Shown: piece after piece, positions 8,475-17,147 of the stretch
Position numbering within the stretch: position 1 is the first letter of the stretch
How the letters are laid out: the number at the start of each line of letters is the position of its first letter
NCBI RefSeq assembly: GCF_000308775.1
Contig: NZ_BAGJ01000081.1
Coordinates: 1-34,736, forward strand
DNA length: 34,736 bases
Source: Nocardia testacea NBRC 100365
Lineage (GTDB): Bacteria; Actinomycetota; Actinomycetes; Mycobacteriales; Mycobacteriaceae
Direction: 5' to 3'
Made by a program: the position numbers and the translations under genes
The notes under the pieces: generated by a model
What the model was told of the DNA's origin: nothing
The model's database searches: none
Seen by the model: only the letters and a program-made list of their open reading frames with translations

Positions 8475-11400
8475 GTGACCATTACCGCGCCCGCCCCACC
8501 GGCCGAGCCGGGCAATGCGTTCGAGCTCTGCGGCCCACTGCCGCAGGGCACCACCGTGCTCGAGGCGAGTGCCGGAACCGGCAAGACCTACGCCATCGTC
8601 GGGCTCGCCGTCCGCTATGTCGCCGAGGCCGGCGTGGACATCTCCCGGCTGCTCCTGGTCACCTTCAGCCGCGCGGCGACCCAGGAACTGCGGATGCGCA
8701 CCCGTGACAGGTTCGTCGCCGTCGCCGCCGCACTGGCCGACCCCGAGGCGGCCCGCGTCTCCTCCGACGAATTGATCCGCCATCTGGCCGCCGCGGACTC
8801 CGCGGAGGTGCGGGCACGGCGGACCAGGTTGCGGGCCGCGCTCTCGGATTTCGATGCCGGGGTCATCGCGACCACCCACAGCTTCTGCCAGCGCATGCTG
8901 GCCGAGCTCGGTCTGGCAGGTGATCTGGAACCCGGTGCGCGTCTGGTGGAGGAGGCCGACGACCTCGTCCGCACCGTCGTCGACGATCTGTACCTGAGCC
9001 GCTTCGCACGGACCGCCGCGCCGTTCTCGGTGAAACAGGCGCAGCGGTTCGCGCTCGCGGCGGTACGTGACCGGCAGGCCCGGCTCGCGCCCGATACCGA
9101 TGAGGCCTCGGCGCAGCGGGTCGCCTTCGCGGCCGCGGTCCGAGCCGAAACCGAACGCCGGAAACGGCTGGCGGGAGTGCGGGACTTCGACGATCTGCTG
9201 GTATTGCTGCGCGATATCCTTGCCGACCCGGCGCGGGGGCCGGCCGCGTGCCGGCGTATCCGGGACCGCTACCAGGTGGTTCTCGTCGACGAATTCCAGG
9301 ACACCGATCCGCTGCAGTGGGAGATCCTGCGCCGGGCCTTCCACGGCCACCACCCGCTGGTGCTGGTGGGCGATCCCAAACAGGCCATCTACGCGTTCCG
9401 GGGCGCGGAGGTGCTGAGCTATCTGGACGCGGTCGCGCATGCCACCGCCCGCCGTGAGCTCACCACCAACCGGCGCAGCGATGCCGGGCTGCTCGCCGCG
9501 CTCGAACATCTGCTGGGCGGGGCGGCTCTCGGGCACGACGAGATCGTGGTCCCCGCCGTGACGCCCACCCAGCCGTGGAGCCGGTTGCGCGGTCCCGCCG
9601 AGTTGATCACCCCACTGCGCCTGCGATGCCTGCCGCGAACGGGCGCGGGCCCCCGTGGCGCCTCGGGGTTCCCCAATATCCACCGGCAGCGGGCCCGGGT
9701 CGCGGCCGATGTGGCGGCCGATATCGTCGCTCTGCTCGAATCCGGTTCGGTTGTGACGGATTCGCCGGGGACCCGGGCGGGGCAGTCCGGCCCGGACGGC
9801 ACGGGCGGCGACTCGCGGGAACGGGTGGTGGGCCCCGGCGATATCGCGGTGCTGGTCCGTACCCACACCCAGCTCGAGGTGGTGCGGGCCGCGCTGGAAC
9901 GTGCCGGTGTTCCGGTGGTCCTGGCCGGGGGCAGCAGTATTTTCGCGACCCGCAGTGCCACCGATTGGCTGTGGGTGCTGCGCGCACTGGAGCAGCCGCA
10001 TCGTGCCGACCGGGTCCGGCTGGCCGCGCTCACCCCGCTGTTCGGGTACACCGCCGCCGAGATCGATACCGGGGGAGCGGATCTCGTCGGCCGGGTGAGT
10101 GCCGATCTGCGCGACGCGGCCCGGTTGTTCGCCCGGGCCGGCTTCGCCGCCGTATTCGACGAGCTCGCCACCGGGACCCGGTTGGCGCCGCGATTGCTCG
10201 CGGTCGAGCACGGCGAGCGCCGGCTCACCGATATCCGGCATCTCGCCCAGTTGCTCGACGAGGTCTCGGTCACCGAGGGCCTCGGTCTCACCGCGCTCAC
10301 CCGGTGGCTGGCCGACCGGGTCCGCGATCCCGCGTCGGGGTCGGTGCCGGGCCGCAGCCGCCGGCTCGACCGGGATATCGCGGCCGTGCAGATCGCGACC
10401 GTGCACGCCAGTAAGGGACTCGAGTTCCCGGTCGTCTACCTCCCGTTCGCCTGGGACAGTTCCGCCGATCCCAAACCCGCCACGCTGCTCATGCACGAGG
10501 ACGGCGTGCGGGTGCTGGATATCGGTGGGCCGGACGCCCCGGGGTACCCGGCGCGCAAGGTACGCGCCGACAGCGAATCCGCGGGTGAGGAACTGCGCCT
10601 GTGCTACGTGGCGCTGACCCGGGCGTGCTGCCAGGTGGTCGCCTGGTGGGCGCCCTCGTTCGGCACCGCCACCGCCCCGCTGCACCGGTTGCTGTTCGGC
10701 CGGGCCCCCGGGACGGCGCAACCGAGCGCGCGGGCCGCGGTCCCCGAGGACACCGCGGTGGTCGAGCTCCTTCGGGCGCGGGCGGCCGGCGCGGGCGAGT
10801 CGATCTCGGTGACCGCCGCCGATCCCGCCGCCGACCCACCGGTATATCGGCCACCGGCCGACGCCCTGCCGGGTGCGGTGGCCGTTGCCGTCTTCGATCG
10901 TGAGATCGACGAGCACTGGCGGCGCACCTCGTATTCGGCGCTGACCGCGGCCGCGCATTCGCCGGTCCCAGAGCCCGACGCGACGGAACCGCCCGGCCCC
11001 GGTGACGAGCCCGAGGCCCCGGCGCCGCTGGCCGAACCCGAACCCGGCGCGCCGTCGCTGATGAACGAACTGCCCTACGGCGCCGAATTCGGCACTCTGG
11101 TGCACGGTGTGCTGGAGCGCGTCGACACCGGGGCGCCGGATCTGGTCGCCGAGGTACGGGCGCGGTGCACCGAGGCGATCGGTGAAATGCTCTCCACCGC
11201 CGACCCGGAACTGCTGACCACGGCCCTGGTGGAGGTTCTGCGCACCCCGATCGGTTTCGGCGCCCTCGCCGATATCGCGGGCCGGGACCGGTTGTGCGAA
11301 CTCGAATTCGAACTGCCCCTCGCCGGCGGTGACCTCCCGGCCGGCGCGTCCGCCACACTGGGGCGTATCGCCGCCGCCGTGCGCGCGCATCTGCCCCCCG

Positions 11401-11834
11401 GCGACGAATTCCACACCTACGCGGACGAACTCGACACTCTCGAGGATGTACCGTTGCGCGGATATCTCACCGGCAGTATCGATGCGGTGCTGCGCACCCC
11501 GGATCGGCGCTACGTCATCGTGGACTACAAGACGAACCGGCTGGGTACCGGCGACCTCACCGTCGCCCATTACACCCGCGACCGGATGGCCGCGGAGATG
11601 GTCCGCTCCCACTATCCACTGCAGGCGCTGCTGTACTCGGTCGCGCTGCACCGGTACCTGCGCTGGCGGCTTCCCGGCTACGACCCCGCCGTCCACCTCG
11701 GGGGTATCCGCTACCTCTTCGTGCGCGGCATGATCGGGCCCGGCACGCCCGCGGGCGCCGGAGTTTTCGACTGGACACCGCCGCCCGGGCTGATCGTCGC
11801 CCTGTCGGATCTACTCGCCGGAGGTGCGCGGTGA
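8475..11834 (+). CDS. recB: Exodeoxyribonuclease V subunit beta (RecB)
   Basis: A 1119-residue 3'-5' superfamily 1A helicase fused to the RecBCD nuclease. The Walker A motif is ASAGTGKTY near residue 32. Motif II is DEFQDTDP near 272, followed by LVGDPKQAIYAFRGAE. The later helicase motifs include TVHASKGLEFPVVY near 640 and LCYVALTRA. The C-terminal nuclease is complete: the His in GTLVHGVLE (near 875), the Asp in GSIDAVL, and the Asp and Lys in VIVDYKTNR (near 1015) match the metal-binding and catalytic residues of E. coli RecB. The start is a GTG at 8475 with GGAG seven bases upstream, 37 bases after the recC stop. The stop codon overlaps the recD start (GTGA). Confidence 0.95.
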   Translation: MTITAPAPPAEPGNAFELCGPLPQGTTVLEASAGTGKTYAIVGLAVRYVAEAGVDISRLLLVTFSRAATQELRMRTRDRFVAVAAALADPEAARVSSDELIRHLAAADSAEVRARRTRLRAALSDFDAGVIATTHSFCQRMLAELGLAGDLEPGARLVEEADDLVRTVVDDLYLSRFARTAAPFSVKQAQRFALAAVRDRQARLAPDTDEASAQRVAFAAAVRAETERRKRLAGVRDFDDLLVLLRDILADPARGPAACRRIRDRYQVVLVDEFQDTDPLQWEILRRAFHGHHPLVLVGDPKQAIYAFRGAEVLSYLDAVAHATARRELTTNRRSDAGLLAALEHLLGGAALGHDEIVVPAVTPTQPWSRLRGPAELITPLRLRCLPRTGAGPRGASGFPNIHRQRARVAADVAADIVALLESGSVVTDSPGTRAGQSGPDGTGGDSRERVVGPGDIAVLVRTHTQLEVVRAALERAGVPVVLAGGSSIFATRSATDWLWVLRALEQPHRADRVRLAALTPLFGYTAAEIDTGGADLVGRVSADLRDAARLFARAGFAAVFDELATGTRLAPRLLAVEHGERRLTDIRHLAQLLDEVSVTEGLGLTALTRWLADRVRDPASGSVPGRSRRLDRDIAAVQIATVHASKGLEFPVVYLPFAWDSSADPKPATLLMHEDGVRVLDIGGPDAPGYPARKVRADSESAGEELRLCYVALTRACCQVVAWWAPSFGTATAPLHRLLFGRAPGTAQPSARAAVPEDTAVVELLRARAAGAGESISVTAADPAADPPVYRPPADALPGAVAVAVFDREIDEHWRRTSYSALTAAAHSPVPEPDATEPPGPGDEPEAPAPLAEPEPGAPSLMNELPYGAEFGTLVHGVLERVDTGAPDLVAEVRARCTEAIGEMLSTADPELLTTALVEVLRTPIGFGALADIAGRDRLCELEFELPLAGGDLPAGASATLGRIAAAVRAHLPPGDEFHTYADELDTLEDVPLRGYLTGSIDAVLRTPDRRYVIVDYKTNRLGTGDLTVAHYTRDRMAAEMVRSHYPLQALLYSVALHRYLRWRLPGYDPAVHLGGIRYLFVRGMIGPGTPAGAGVFDWTPPPGLIVALSDLLAGGAR

Positions 11835-13759
11835 TCCCCATCCGGGTGGCGCAGCGGGGGACCGGGATACTGCGCGAGTTCAACGAGGCGGGGGTGCTCT
11901 CGGCGGCCGATGTGCACGTGGCCGAACGACTGGGCAGATTCGGCGGGGAGGACCGGGAACTGGTCTTGTTCGCCGCCGCGCTGGCGGTGCGCGCCGTGCG
12001 GTCGGGGTCGGTGTGCCTGGATCTCACCCGGATGCGGGATATCGGTGTGGACGCCGACGAGGAACGGGCGGAGTTGCTCGTCGATCCCGCGGATCTGCCG
12101 TGGCCGGAGGAGGCACGCGTCGTCGAGGCCTTGCGGGAGAGCCCGCTGGTGCTGGGCGGCCCGGCCGGGCCGTTGCGCCCGCTGCGGCTCACCGAGCCCT
12201 CCCGGGCGGGCACGGGCCCGCTGCTCTACCTGGACCGGTACTACCAGCAGGAGCAGATCATCCGCCGGGTGCTCACCGCGCGTGCCGCCGACCATCCGGT
12301 CACCGACCCCGCGGTGGTGCGACGCGAACTGGACCGGTTGTTCGGCCCACCGGCCGGTGTGGTGGACCGGCAGCGCATCGCCGCCGCGCTCGCCGCCACC
12401 CACTGGACCACGGTCGTCGCCGGTGGCCCCGGGACGGGTAAGACGCACACCATCGCCCGCATCCTCGCATTGCTCGTCGCGCAGCACGCGAGCGCCGCGC
12501 CGCCGCGGATCGCGCTGGCCGCGCCCACCGGGAAGGCGGCCGCCCGGTTGCAGGAGGCCGTGCGGGACCAGGCGCCCACCCTGGGTCTCCCGGAGCTGTC
12601 CGCCGCGACGCTGCACCGGCTGCTCGGCTGGCAACGTGGGCGCACCACCCGATTCCGCTATCACGAACACAACCGGCTGCCCTATGACGTGGTGGTCGTC
12701 GACGAGACGTCCATGGTCTCGCTGACCATGATGAGCAGGCTGCTCGCGGCGCTGCGGCCCGATACCCGGCTCGTCCTGGCCGGCGACCCGGATCAGCTCG
12801 CCTCGGTGGACGCGGGTGCGGTACTGGCCGATATGGTCGCCGCCCCGTTTCCCGGGGCCGCCGACCCCTCGTTCGAGGAACTGCTCGGCGGCGAACTCGC
12901 GGCGGCCCGGGAGTCCGGGACCGCCGGCGCGGGCCCGGCCGATGACGAGGCGCTCACCGAAACGGAACGCAACCGGTTGCGCGGTGGGATCATCCGGTTG
13001 ACCCGGGGCCGCCGGTTCGGCGGCCGGATCGCCGATCTCGCCGTCGCTGTCCGGGCCGGCGATACCGATACCGCGCTCGAATTGCTGCGGGCCGGCGGCG
13101 AGATGCTCGAGCTGGCCGGCCCGGACGATATCGCCGCCGTCCGCGCCGATATCGTCACCACCGCGCAGCGGGTCACCGCCGCCGCTCGGGCAGGGGACGC
13201 GCCGGCCGCGCTCGCGGCCTTCGAATCGCATCGGCTGCTGTGCGCCCACCGCCGCGGTCCGTACGGGGTCGAACACTGGGACCGCACCGCCGCCGAATGG
13301 GCCGCGGCCGCGGGGTCCGGACCCGAGAACCGGTACGGCACCTGGTATCCGGGGCAGCCCCTGCTGGTGACCGCCAACGACCACGAGGCCCGGATCTACA
13401 ACGGCGACACCGGCGTGGTGGTCTGCCGCCCGGACGGGTCGCTGCGGGTGGCGCTACAGCGCGGGGACCAGCCCTTCCTGGTCCATCCGACCCAGTTCCC
13501 GGCCGTGGTCACGGTGTTCGCCACGACCATCCATCGCAGCCAGGGCAGCCAGTACGACGCGGTGACCATCGTGCTCCCGGAACCGGGTTCGAGTCTGCTC
13601 ACCCGGGAACTGCTCTACACCGCGATCACCCGCGCCCGCAAGCATGTTCGCATCCTGGGGACCGAGGAGGCCATCCGTGCGGCGATCGATCGGCATGTGC
13701 TGCGCGCCAGCGGCCTGAGCCTGGACGACGCGAGCGTGGTGTCCGGCTGGGAACACTGA
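11831..13759 (+). CDS. recD: Exodeoxyribonuclease V subunit alpha (RecD)
   Basis: A 642-residue 5'-3' superfamily 1B helicase subunit. The Walker A motif is GGPGTGKTHT near residue 200, motif II is VVDETSMVS near 288, and motif VI is YTAITRARKHV near 597, preceded by the SH3-like block with TIHRSQGSQYD. The N-terminal 150 residues are the RecB-binding region. It starts with GTG inside the recB stop (GTGA), so translation is probably coupled to recB and the subunits are made in step. It ends at a hairpin shared with the convergent TetR gene. Confidence 0.95.
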   Translation: MIPIRVAQRGTGILREFNEAGVLSAADVHVAERLGRFGGEDRELVLFAAALAVRAVRSGSVCLDLTRMRDIGVDADEERAELLVDPADLPWPEEARVVEALRESPLVLGGPAGPLRPLRLTEPSRAGTGPLLYLDRYYQQEQIIRRVLTARAADHPVTDPAVVRRELDRLFGPPAGVVDRQRIAAALAATHWTTVVAGGPGTGKTHTIARILALLVAQHASAAPPRIALAAPTGKAAARLQEAVRDQAPTLGLPELSAATLHRLLGWQRGRTTRFRYHEHNRLPYDVVVVDETSMVSLTMMSRLLAALRPDTRLVLAGDPDQLASVDAGAVLADMVAAPFPGAADPSFEELLGGELAAARESGTAGAGPADDEALTETERNRLRGGIIRLTRGRRFGGRIADLAVAVRAGDTDTALELLRAGGEMLELAGPDDIAAVRADIVTTAQRVTAAARAGDAPAALAAFESHRLLCAHRRGPYGVEHWDRTAAEWAAAAGSGPENRYGTWYPGQPLLVTANDHEARIYNGDTGVVVCRPDGSLRVALQRGDQPFLVHPTQFPAVVTVFATTIHRSQGSQYDAVTIVLPEPGSSLLTRELLYTAITRARKHVRILGTEEAIRAAIDRHVLRASGLSLDDASVVSGWEH

Positions 13760-13760
13760 T

Positions 13761-13791
13761 CTCGCCGGTCGGTTGCAGGTCGACCGGGGAG
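13761..13791. terminator. Terminator hairpin between recD and the TetR gene
   Basis: CTCGCCGGTCG (13761-13771) pairs with CGACCGGGGAG (13781-13791) with one mismatch across a 9-base loop. It sits in the 40-base gap between two convergent stop codons, so it probably ends transcripts from both sides. There is no clear U-tract, as usual in high-GC actinomycetes. Confidence 0.6.
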
Positions 13792-13799
13792 AGCTGCCG

Positions 13800-14525
13800 T
13801 CAGGCACCGGGGGAATCGTCCGGGGCCGCCGGGAAGATCCCGGGCAGGCTCATCGCGTACTGCATATCGCCGATATTGCCCAGGGTGGCCAGTACCACGC
13901 GGATCATGGTCGTGCGGGCCGCGGCCACGGTCTCGGGATCCGGTTCGCCGCCCGGTTCGGCGGCCGCCGAGATCCGGTAGACCACGTATTCGCACACGTG
14001 CAGCGCCGCGTCGAGATCGAGTGGTGCGGGAACCGGGCGGCCCAGTTCGGTGAACTTGGTGCGGACGATCGCGCGGATACCGTCCAGCGCGTTGTTGCGG
14101 TACGCCGATACCGGCGACCCGGGGTCGTGGAGTTCGGCGAACAGCGGCCGCAGCATGGGGCCGTGCCCGCGCGCCCAGCCGAGGTAGGCGTCGATGAGCC
14201 GGATCCCGAGATCCACGCCCTCCCCGGACGCCTCGAGGGCAGCGGCGATCCCGCCGACGAGTTCGGCATTGGAGATATCGAGGATCGCGTTGAGCGGTTC
14301 GGTGGCGTTGGCGAAGTAGCGGTAGAAGGTCGGGCGCGACAGGCCAGCCTGCTCGATGATCTGCGCGACGCTCGACCCCCGGGAGCCGTTGCGGGTGAAC
14401 ACCTCGCCGGTGGCCCGCACGATCCGGGCGCGCACCTGATCGGCCTGTTCCGGCGTCTGCGGTGGCCGGCCGCGCCGCGGTGTCCGCTCGCGCCGCGGTG
14501 TCCGCTCGATATCCGAGGCGTTCAC
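13800..14525 (-). CDS. TetR-family transcriptional regulator
   Basis: A 241-residue one-component repressor. The N-terminal helix-turn-helix lies at about residues 25-70 (ARIVRATGEVFTRNGSRGSS, then QIIEQAGLSRPTFYRYF), and the C-terminal part is a ligand and dimer domain of about 165 residues. The first 20 residues are unusually basic, with a duplicated RTPRRE/RTPRRG patch that may add DNA contacts. The start is a GTG at 14525, supported by GGAGG seven bases upstream. The gene is divergent from the gabD2-like/SDR operon. A near-perfect palindrome lies 20 bases upstream of its start, so it probably represses itself and the aldehyde dehydrogenase operon. The ligand is not known. Confidence 0.9.
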   Translation of the reverse strand: MNASDIERTPRRERTPRRGRPPQTPEQADQVRARIVRATGEVFTRNGSRGSSVAQIIEQAGLSRPTFYRYFANATEPLNAILDISNAELVGGIAAALEASGEGVDLGIRLIDAYLGWARGHGPMLRPLFAELHDPGSPVSAYRNNALDGIRAIVRTKFTELGRPVPAPLDLDAALHVCEYVVYRISAAAEPGGEPDPETVAAARTTMIRVVLATLGNIGDMQYAMSLPGIFPAAPDDSPGA

Positions 14526-14544
14526 GACGCGGCCTCCGGCGGGT

Positions 14545-14560
14545 CTGTGAGATCCCACAG
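14545..14560. promoter_or_regulatory. Candidate operator of the TetR regulator
   Basis: CTGTGAGATCCCACAG is palindromic except for one base pair and is centred on GATC. It lies 20 bases upstream of the regulator start, within the 180-base gap shared with the aldehyde dehydrogenase gene. Position and size fit a TetR-family operator. Confidence 0.5.
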
Positions 14561-14598
14561 CCTTCGGCGGTCCGGGACTGTTGCGCGGAACGGAGCCC

Positions 14599-14629
14599 TT
14601 GACACGGCGTACGGCACGAGGATTACCCT
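14599..14629 (+). promoter_or_regulatory. Promoter of the gabD2-like operon
   Basis: A perfect -35 hexamer TTGACA (14599-14604) is followed by GATTAC (14621-14626, 16-base spacing) or TACCCT (14624-14629, 19-base spacing) as -10 candidates. Transcription would start about 70 bases before the ATG at 14706. The TetR operator candidate lies about 40 bases upstream of the -35. Confidence 0.5.
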
Positions 14630-14705
14630 AACACCACTGTTTCATTAATCATTTCCGCTGTGGTTCTGCGGCCGCGGCGCGCGAACGCCCAGGAGAACGC
14701 CGACG

Positions 14706-16277
14706 ATGACGACCGCCCAGCGTCCCACCGCCACCGGCGCGCTGACCCCGGATCTGGTGCACCCGCTGCTCGCGCGGGCCGCGGCCGGCGGCGCCCCGGC
14801 CGTCACGGTGCACGCACCGGCCACCGGGGAGCGGATCGCCGAGTTGCCGCAGTCCTCGGTCGCCGATATCGAGGCCGCGTTCGACCGCGCGCGGACCGCG
14901 CAGCGGCGGTGGGCGCGGGTTCCGGTCCGCGAGCGGGCCGCGGTACTGCGGCGCTTCCACGATCTGGTGCTGGCCGAACAGGACACCATCCTCGATATCG
15001 TGCAGACCGAAACGGGAAAATCCCGGGCGCACGCCTTCGACGAGGTCGGCGATGTCGCGGTCAACTCCCGGTACTACGCCGCCACCGCGCCCAAACTCCT
15101 CGCGCGCCGTAATCCGCGCGGCGTGCTGCCGGTGCTCACCGATGTGCAGGTACATCAGCGGGCCAAGGGCGTGGTCGCGGTGATCTCGCCGTGGAACTAT
15201 CCCCTCGCCCTGGCGGTCTCCGACGCGCTGCCCGCGCTGGTCGCGGGGAACGCGGTGGTCGGCCGCCCCGACAACCAGACCGCGCTGACCGCGCTGTGGG
15301 CGGTGGACGCGGCGGTCCGTGCCGGCCTCCCGGAGGATCTCTGGCAGATCGTGCTGGGTCGTGGATCGGTGATCGGCGGCGAGGTGATCGACCGCGCCGA
15401 CTACGTCGACTACACCGGTTCCAGCGCCACCGGCCGGACCATCGGCCGGCAGGCCGGCGAACGTCTCATCGGCTGCTCGCTCGAACTCGGTGGCAAGAAC
15501 CCGCTGCTGGTGCTGTCGGACGCGGATCCGGCCGCGGCCGCCCGCACCGCGGTCCGGGCCAGTTTCGCCTCGGCCGGTCAGCTCTGCGAATCCATGGAAC
15601 GCATCTATGTCCACGAGGCCGTGCACGATCGTTTCGTGGACGAATTCGTCACGGCAGTGAAGGCGTTGAAACTGGGGTCGCCGCTGGACTACTCCACCGA
15701 TATGGGTTCGCTGACCTTCCGGCGGCAACTCGATACGGTCCGCGCCCATGTCGACGACGCCGTCGCCAAGGGAGCGACGGTGCTCGCCGGTGGTGTCCAC
15801 CGCCCCGACCTCGGCCCGTACTTCTACGAACCCACCGTGCTCACCGATGTCACCGCCGAGATGACGGTCTACCGGGAGGAGACCTTCGGCCCGGTCGTCT
15901 CGATCTACAAGGTGGCCACCGACGACGAGGCCGTCACCCAGGCCAACGACACCCCCTACGGGCTCAATGCCAGTGTCTGGACCCGCAGTGCCGCCCGCGG
16001 CCGCGAATTCGCCGCCCGGATCAATGCGGGCTCGGTGAACGTGAACGAGGGTTTCATCGCCGCGTGGGGTAGCGCCGACGCGCCGTCGGGCGGTATGGGT
16101 ATCTCCGGAACCGGCCGCCGGCACGGTCCGGAGGGGCTGTTGAAGTACGTCGACACCCAGACCATCGCGGTGCAACGGATGCTGCCGATCGCGCCGTTGC
16201 CGGGGATGTCGGAGGCGATGTGGGCGAAGACCATGACACTCTACTTCCGGGTCATGAAGACGCTGCGCCAGAAGTAG
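14706..16277 (+). CDS. gabD2: Succinate-semialdehyde dehydrogenase (NADP+), GabD2-like
   Basis: A 523-residue NAD(P)-dependent aldehyde dehydrogenase. The cofactor-binding stretch has VISPWNYPLAL and GNAVVGRPDNQ. The general base Glu is in LELGGKNP (near residue 260), and the nucleophile Cys is in AGQLCESMERIYV (residue 294). The C-terminal EETFGPVVSIYK block is typical. Sequence and length match the GabD2 branch (Rv1731 in M. tuberculosis, about 518 residues), which oxidises succinate semialdehyde to succinate. Where many dehydrogenases have GN-x-V-x-KP, this one has an Arg before Pro, which may bear on NADP versus NAD choice. AGGAGA about nine bases before the ATG is a good ribosome-binding site. 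The adjacent TetR gene and the downstream SDR suggest a substrate-inducible operon; a broader aldehyde range is possible. Confidence 0.88.
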   Translation: MTTAQRPTATGALTPDLVHPLLARAAAGGAPAVTVHAPATGERIAELPQSSVADIEAAFDRARTAQRRWARVPVRERAAVLRRFHDLVLAEQDTILDIVQTETGKSRAHAFDEVGDVAVNSRYYAATAPKLLARRNPRGVLPVLTDVQVHQRAKGVVAVISPWNYPLALAVSDALPALVAGNAVVGRPDNQTALTALWAVDAAVRAGLPEDLWQIVLGRGSVIGGEVIDRADYVDYTGSSATGRTIGRQAGERLIGCSLELGGKNPLLVLSDADPAAAARTAVRASFASAGQLCESMERIYVHEAVHDRFVDEFVTAVKALKLGSPLDYSTDMGSLTFRRQLDTVRAHVDDAVAKGATVLAGGVHRPDLGPYFYEPTVLTDVTAEMTVYREETFGPVVSIYKVATDDEAVTQANDTPYGLNASVWTRSAARGREFAARINAGSVNVNEGFIAAWGSADAPSGGMGISGTGRRHGPEGLLKYVDTQTIAVQRMLPIAPLPGMSEAMWAKTMTLYFRVMKTLRQK

Positions 16278-16319
16278 GCCACTGCCTCAGCTCACTGCGA
16301 CGACAAGGATCCGAAACCG

Positions 16320-17147
16320 ATGAAACTGGATACCGTGGCCGGTAAGAAGGTGCTGGTCACCGGGGCCGCCATGGGCCTGGGCAAACTCTTCGCCGCCCGG
16401 GCGGTGCGCGAGGGCGCCGCCGCCGTGGTGCTCTGGGATATCAACGACACCGCCCTGCGCGAGACCGCGGCCGAATTGACCGCCGCCGGCGGCACCGTGC
16501 ACACCTATACGGTCGACGTCTCCGACAGCGACGCGGTCGCCGCGGCCGCGGCCTCGGTGCGGGTCGACGTCGGTGATATCGACGTGCTGGTGAACAATGC
16601 CGGCATCGTCCGCGGTAACACCTACTTCTGGGAAACGAAGGACCGCGGCGACATCGACAAGACCATGGCGATCAATTCGCTGGCGCCGATGTATGTGACC
16701 CTGGAATTCCTGCCGGCGATGGTCGCCGGGACCACCGAGGCCCGGGTGCTCACCATCGCCTCCTCGGCCGGGCTCGTGCACAACCCCCGCATGAGTGTGT
16801 ACGCCGCCTCGAAATGGGCGGCGCTGGGCTGGTCGGACTCGGTGCGTATCGAACTCGAGCAGGCCGGTCACGACCATGTCAAGGTCACCACCGTATGTCC
16901 GACCTACATCGACACGGGCATGTTCGAGGGCGCCAAGGGATTCTGGCTCACTCCGATCCTGGACCCGCACAAGGTCGTCGAGAAGTCCTGGACCGAGATG
17001 AAGAAGGGCACGCCGGTCGTGGTCCTGCCGTGGACCTCGCGCCTGAACAAGGCGCTGTCGGGGGTGCTGCCGGTCAAACTGCGGGATCTGTTCCTCAACA
17101 CCGTCGGCGTGTACCACTCGATGGACGAGTTCACCGGCCGGAAGTAG
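16320..17147 (+). CDS. Short-chain dehydrogenase/reductase
   Basis: A 275-residue classical SDR. The nucleotide-binding glycine motif is TGAAMGLG (near residue 16), followed by an Asp after beta-2 (LWDIND) that points to NAD rather than NADP. NNAG, the catalytic Ser in IASSAGL, and YAASK with the catalytic Tyr and Lys are all present. The C-terminal 80 residues, with the hydrophobic VVVLPW and LFLNTVGV, resemble the RDH10/17beta-HSD11-like group that acts on retinoid, steroid or long-chain alcohols; this is a family resemblance only. It starts 42 bases after the dehydrogenase stop with AAGGAT upstream, so the pair could oxidise an alcohol to aldehyde and then to acid. Its 3' end overlaps the convergent methyltransferase gene by 17 bases. 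Confidence 0.88.
   Translation: MKLDTVAGKKVLVTGAAMGLGKLFAARAVREGAAAVVLWDINDTALRETAAELTAAGGTVHTYTVDVSDSDAVAAAAASVRVDVGDIDVLVNNAGIVRGNTYFWETKDRGDIDKTMAINSLAPMYVTLEFLPAMVAGTTEARVLTIASSAGLVHNPRMSVYAASKWAALGWSDSVRIELEQAGHDHVKVTTVCPTYIDTGMFEGAKGFWLTPILDPHKVVEKSWTEMKKGTPVVVLPWTSRLNKALSGVLPVKLRDLFLNTVGVYHSMDEFTGRK

Noticed and set aside
8130..11696. An open frame of nearly 1200 codons on the minus strand opposite recB
   Set aside because: It is rich in Gly, Arg, Pro and His with no domain, and lies exactly opposite the recB codons. Long antisense frames are expected at this GC content.
14545..14560. CRP-like site in CTGTGAGATCCCACAG
   Set aside because: The half-sites TGTGA and CCACA are four bases apart instead of six, so it does not match a CRP site; a TetR operator fits better.
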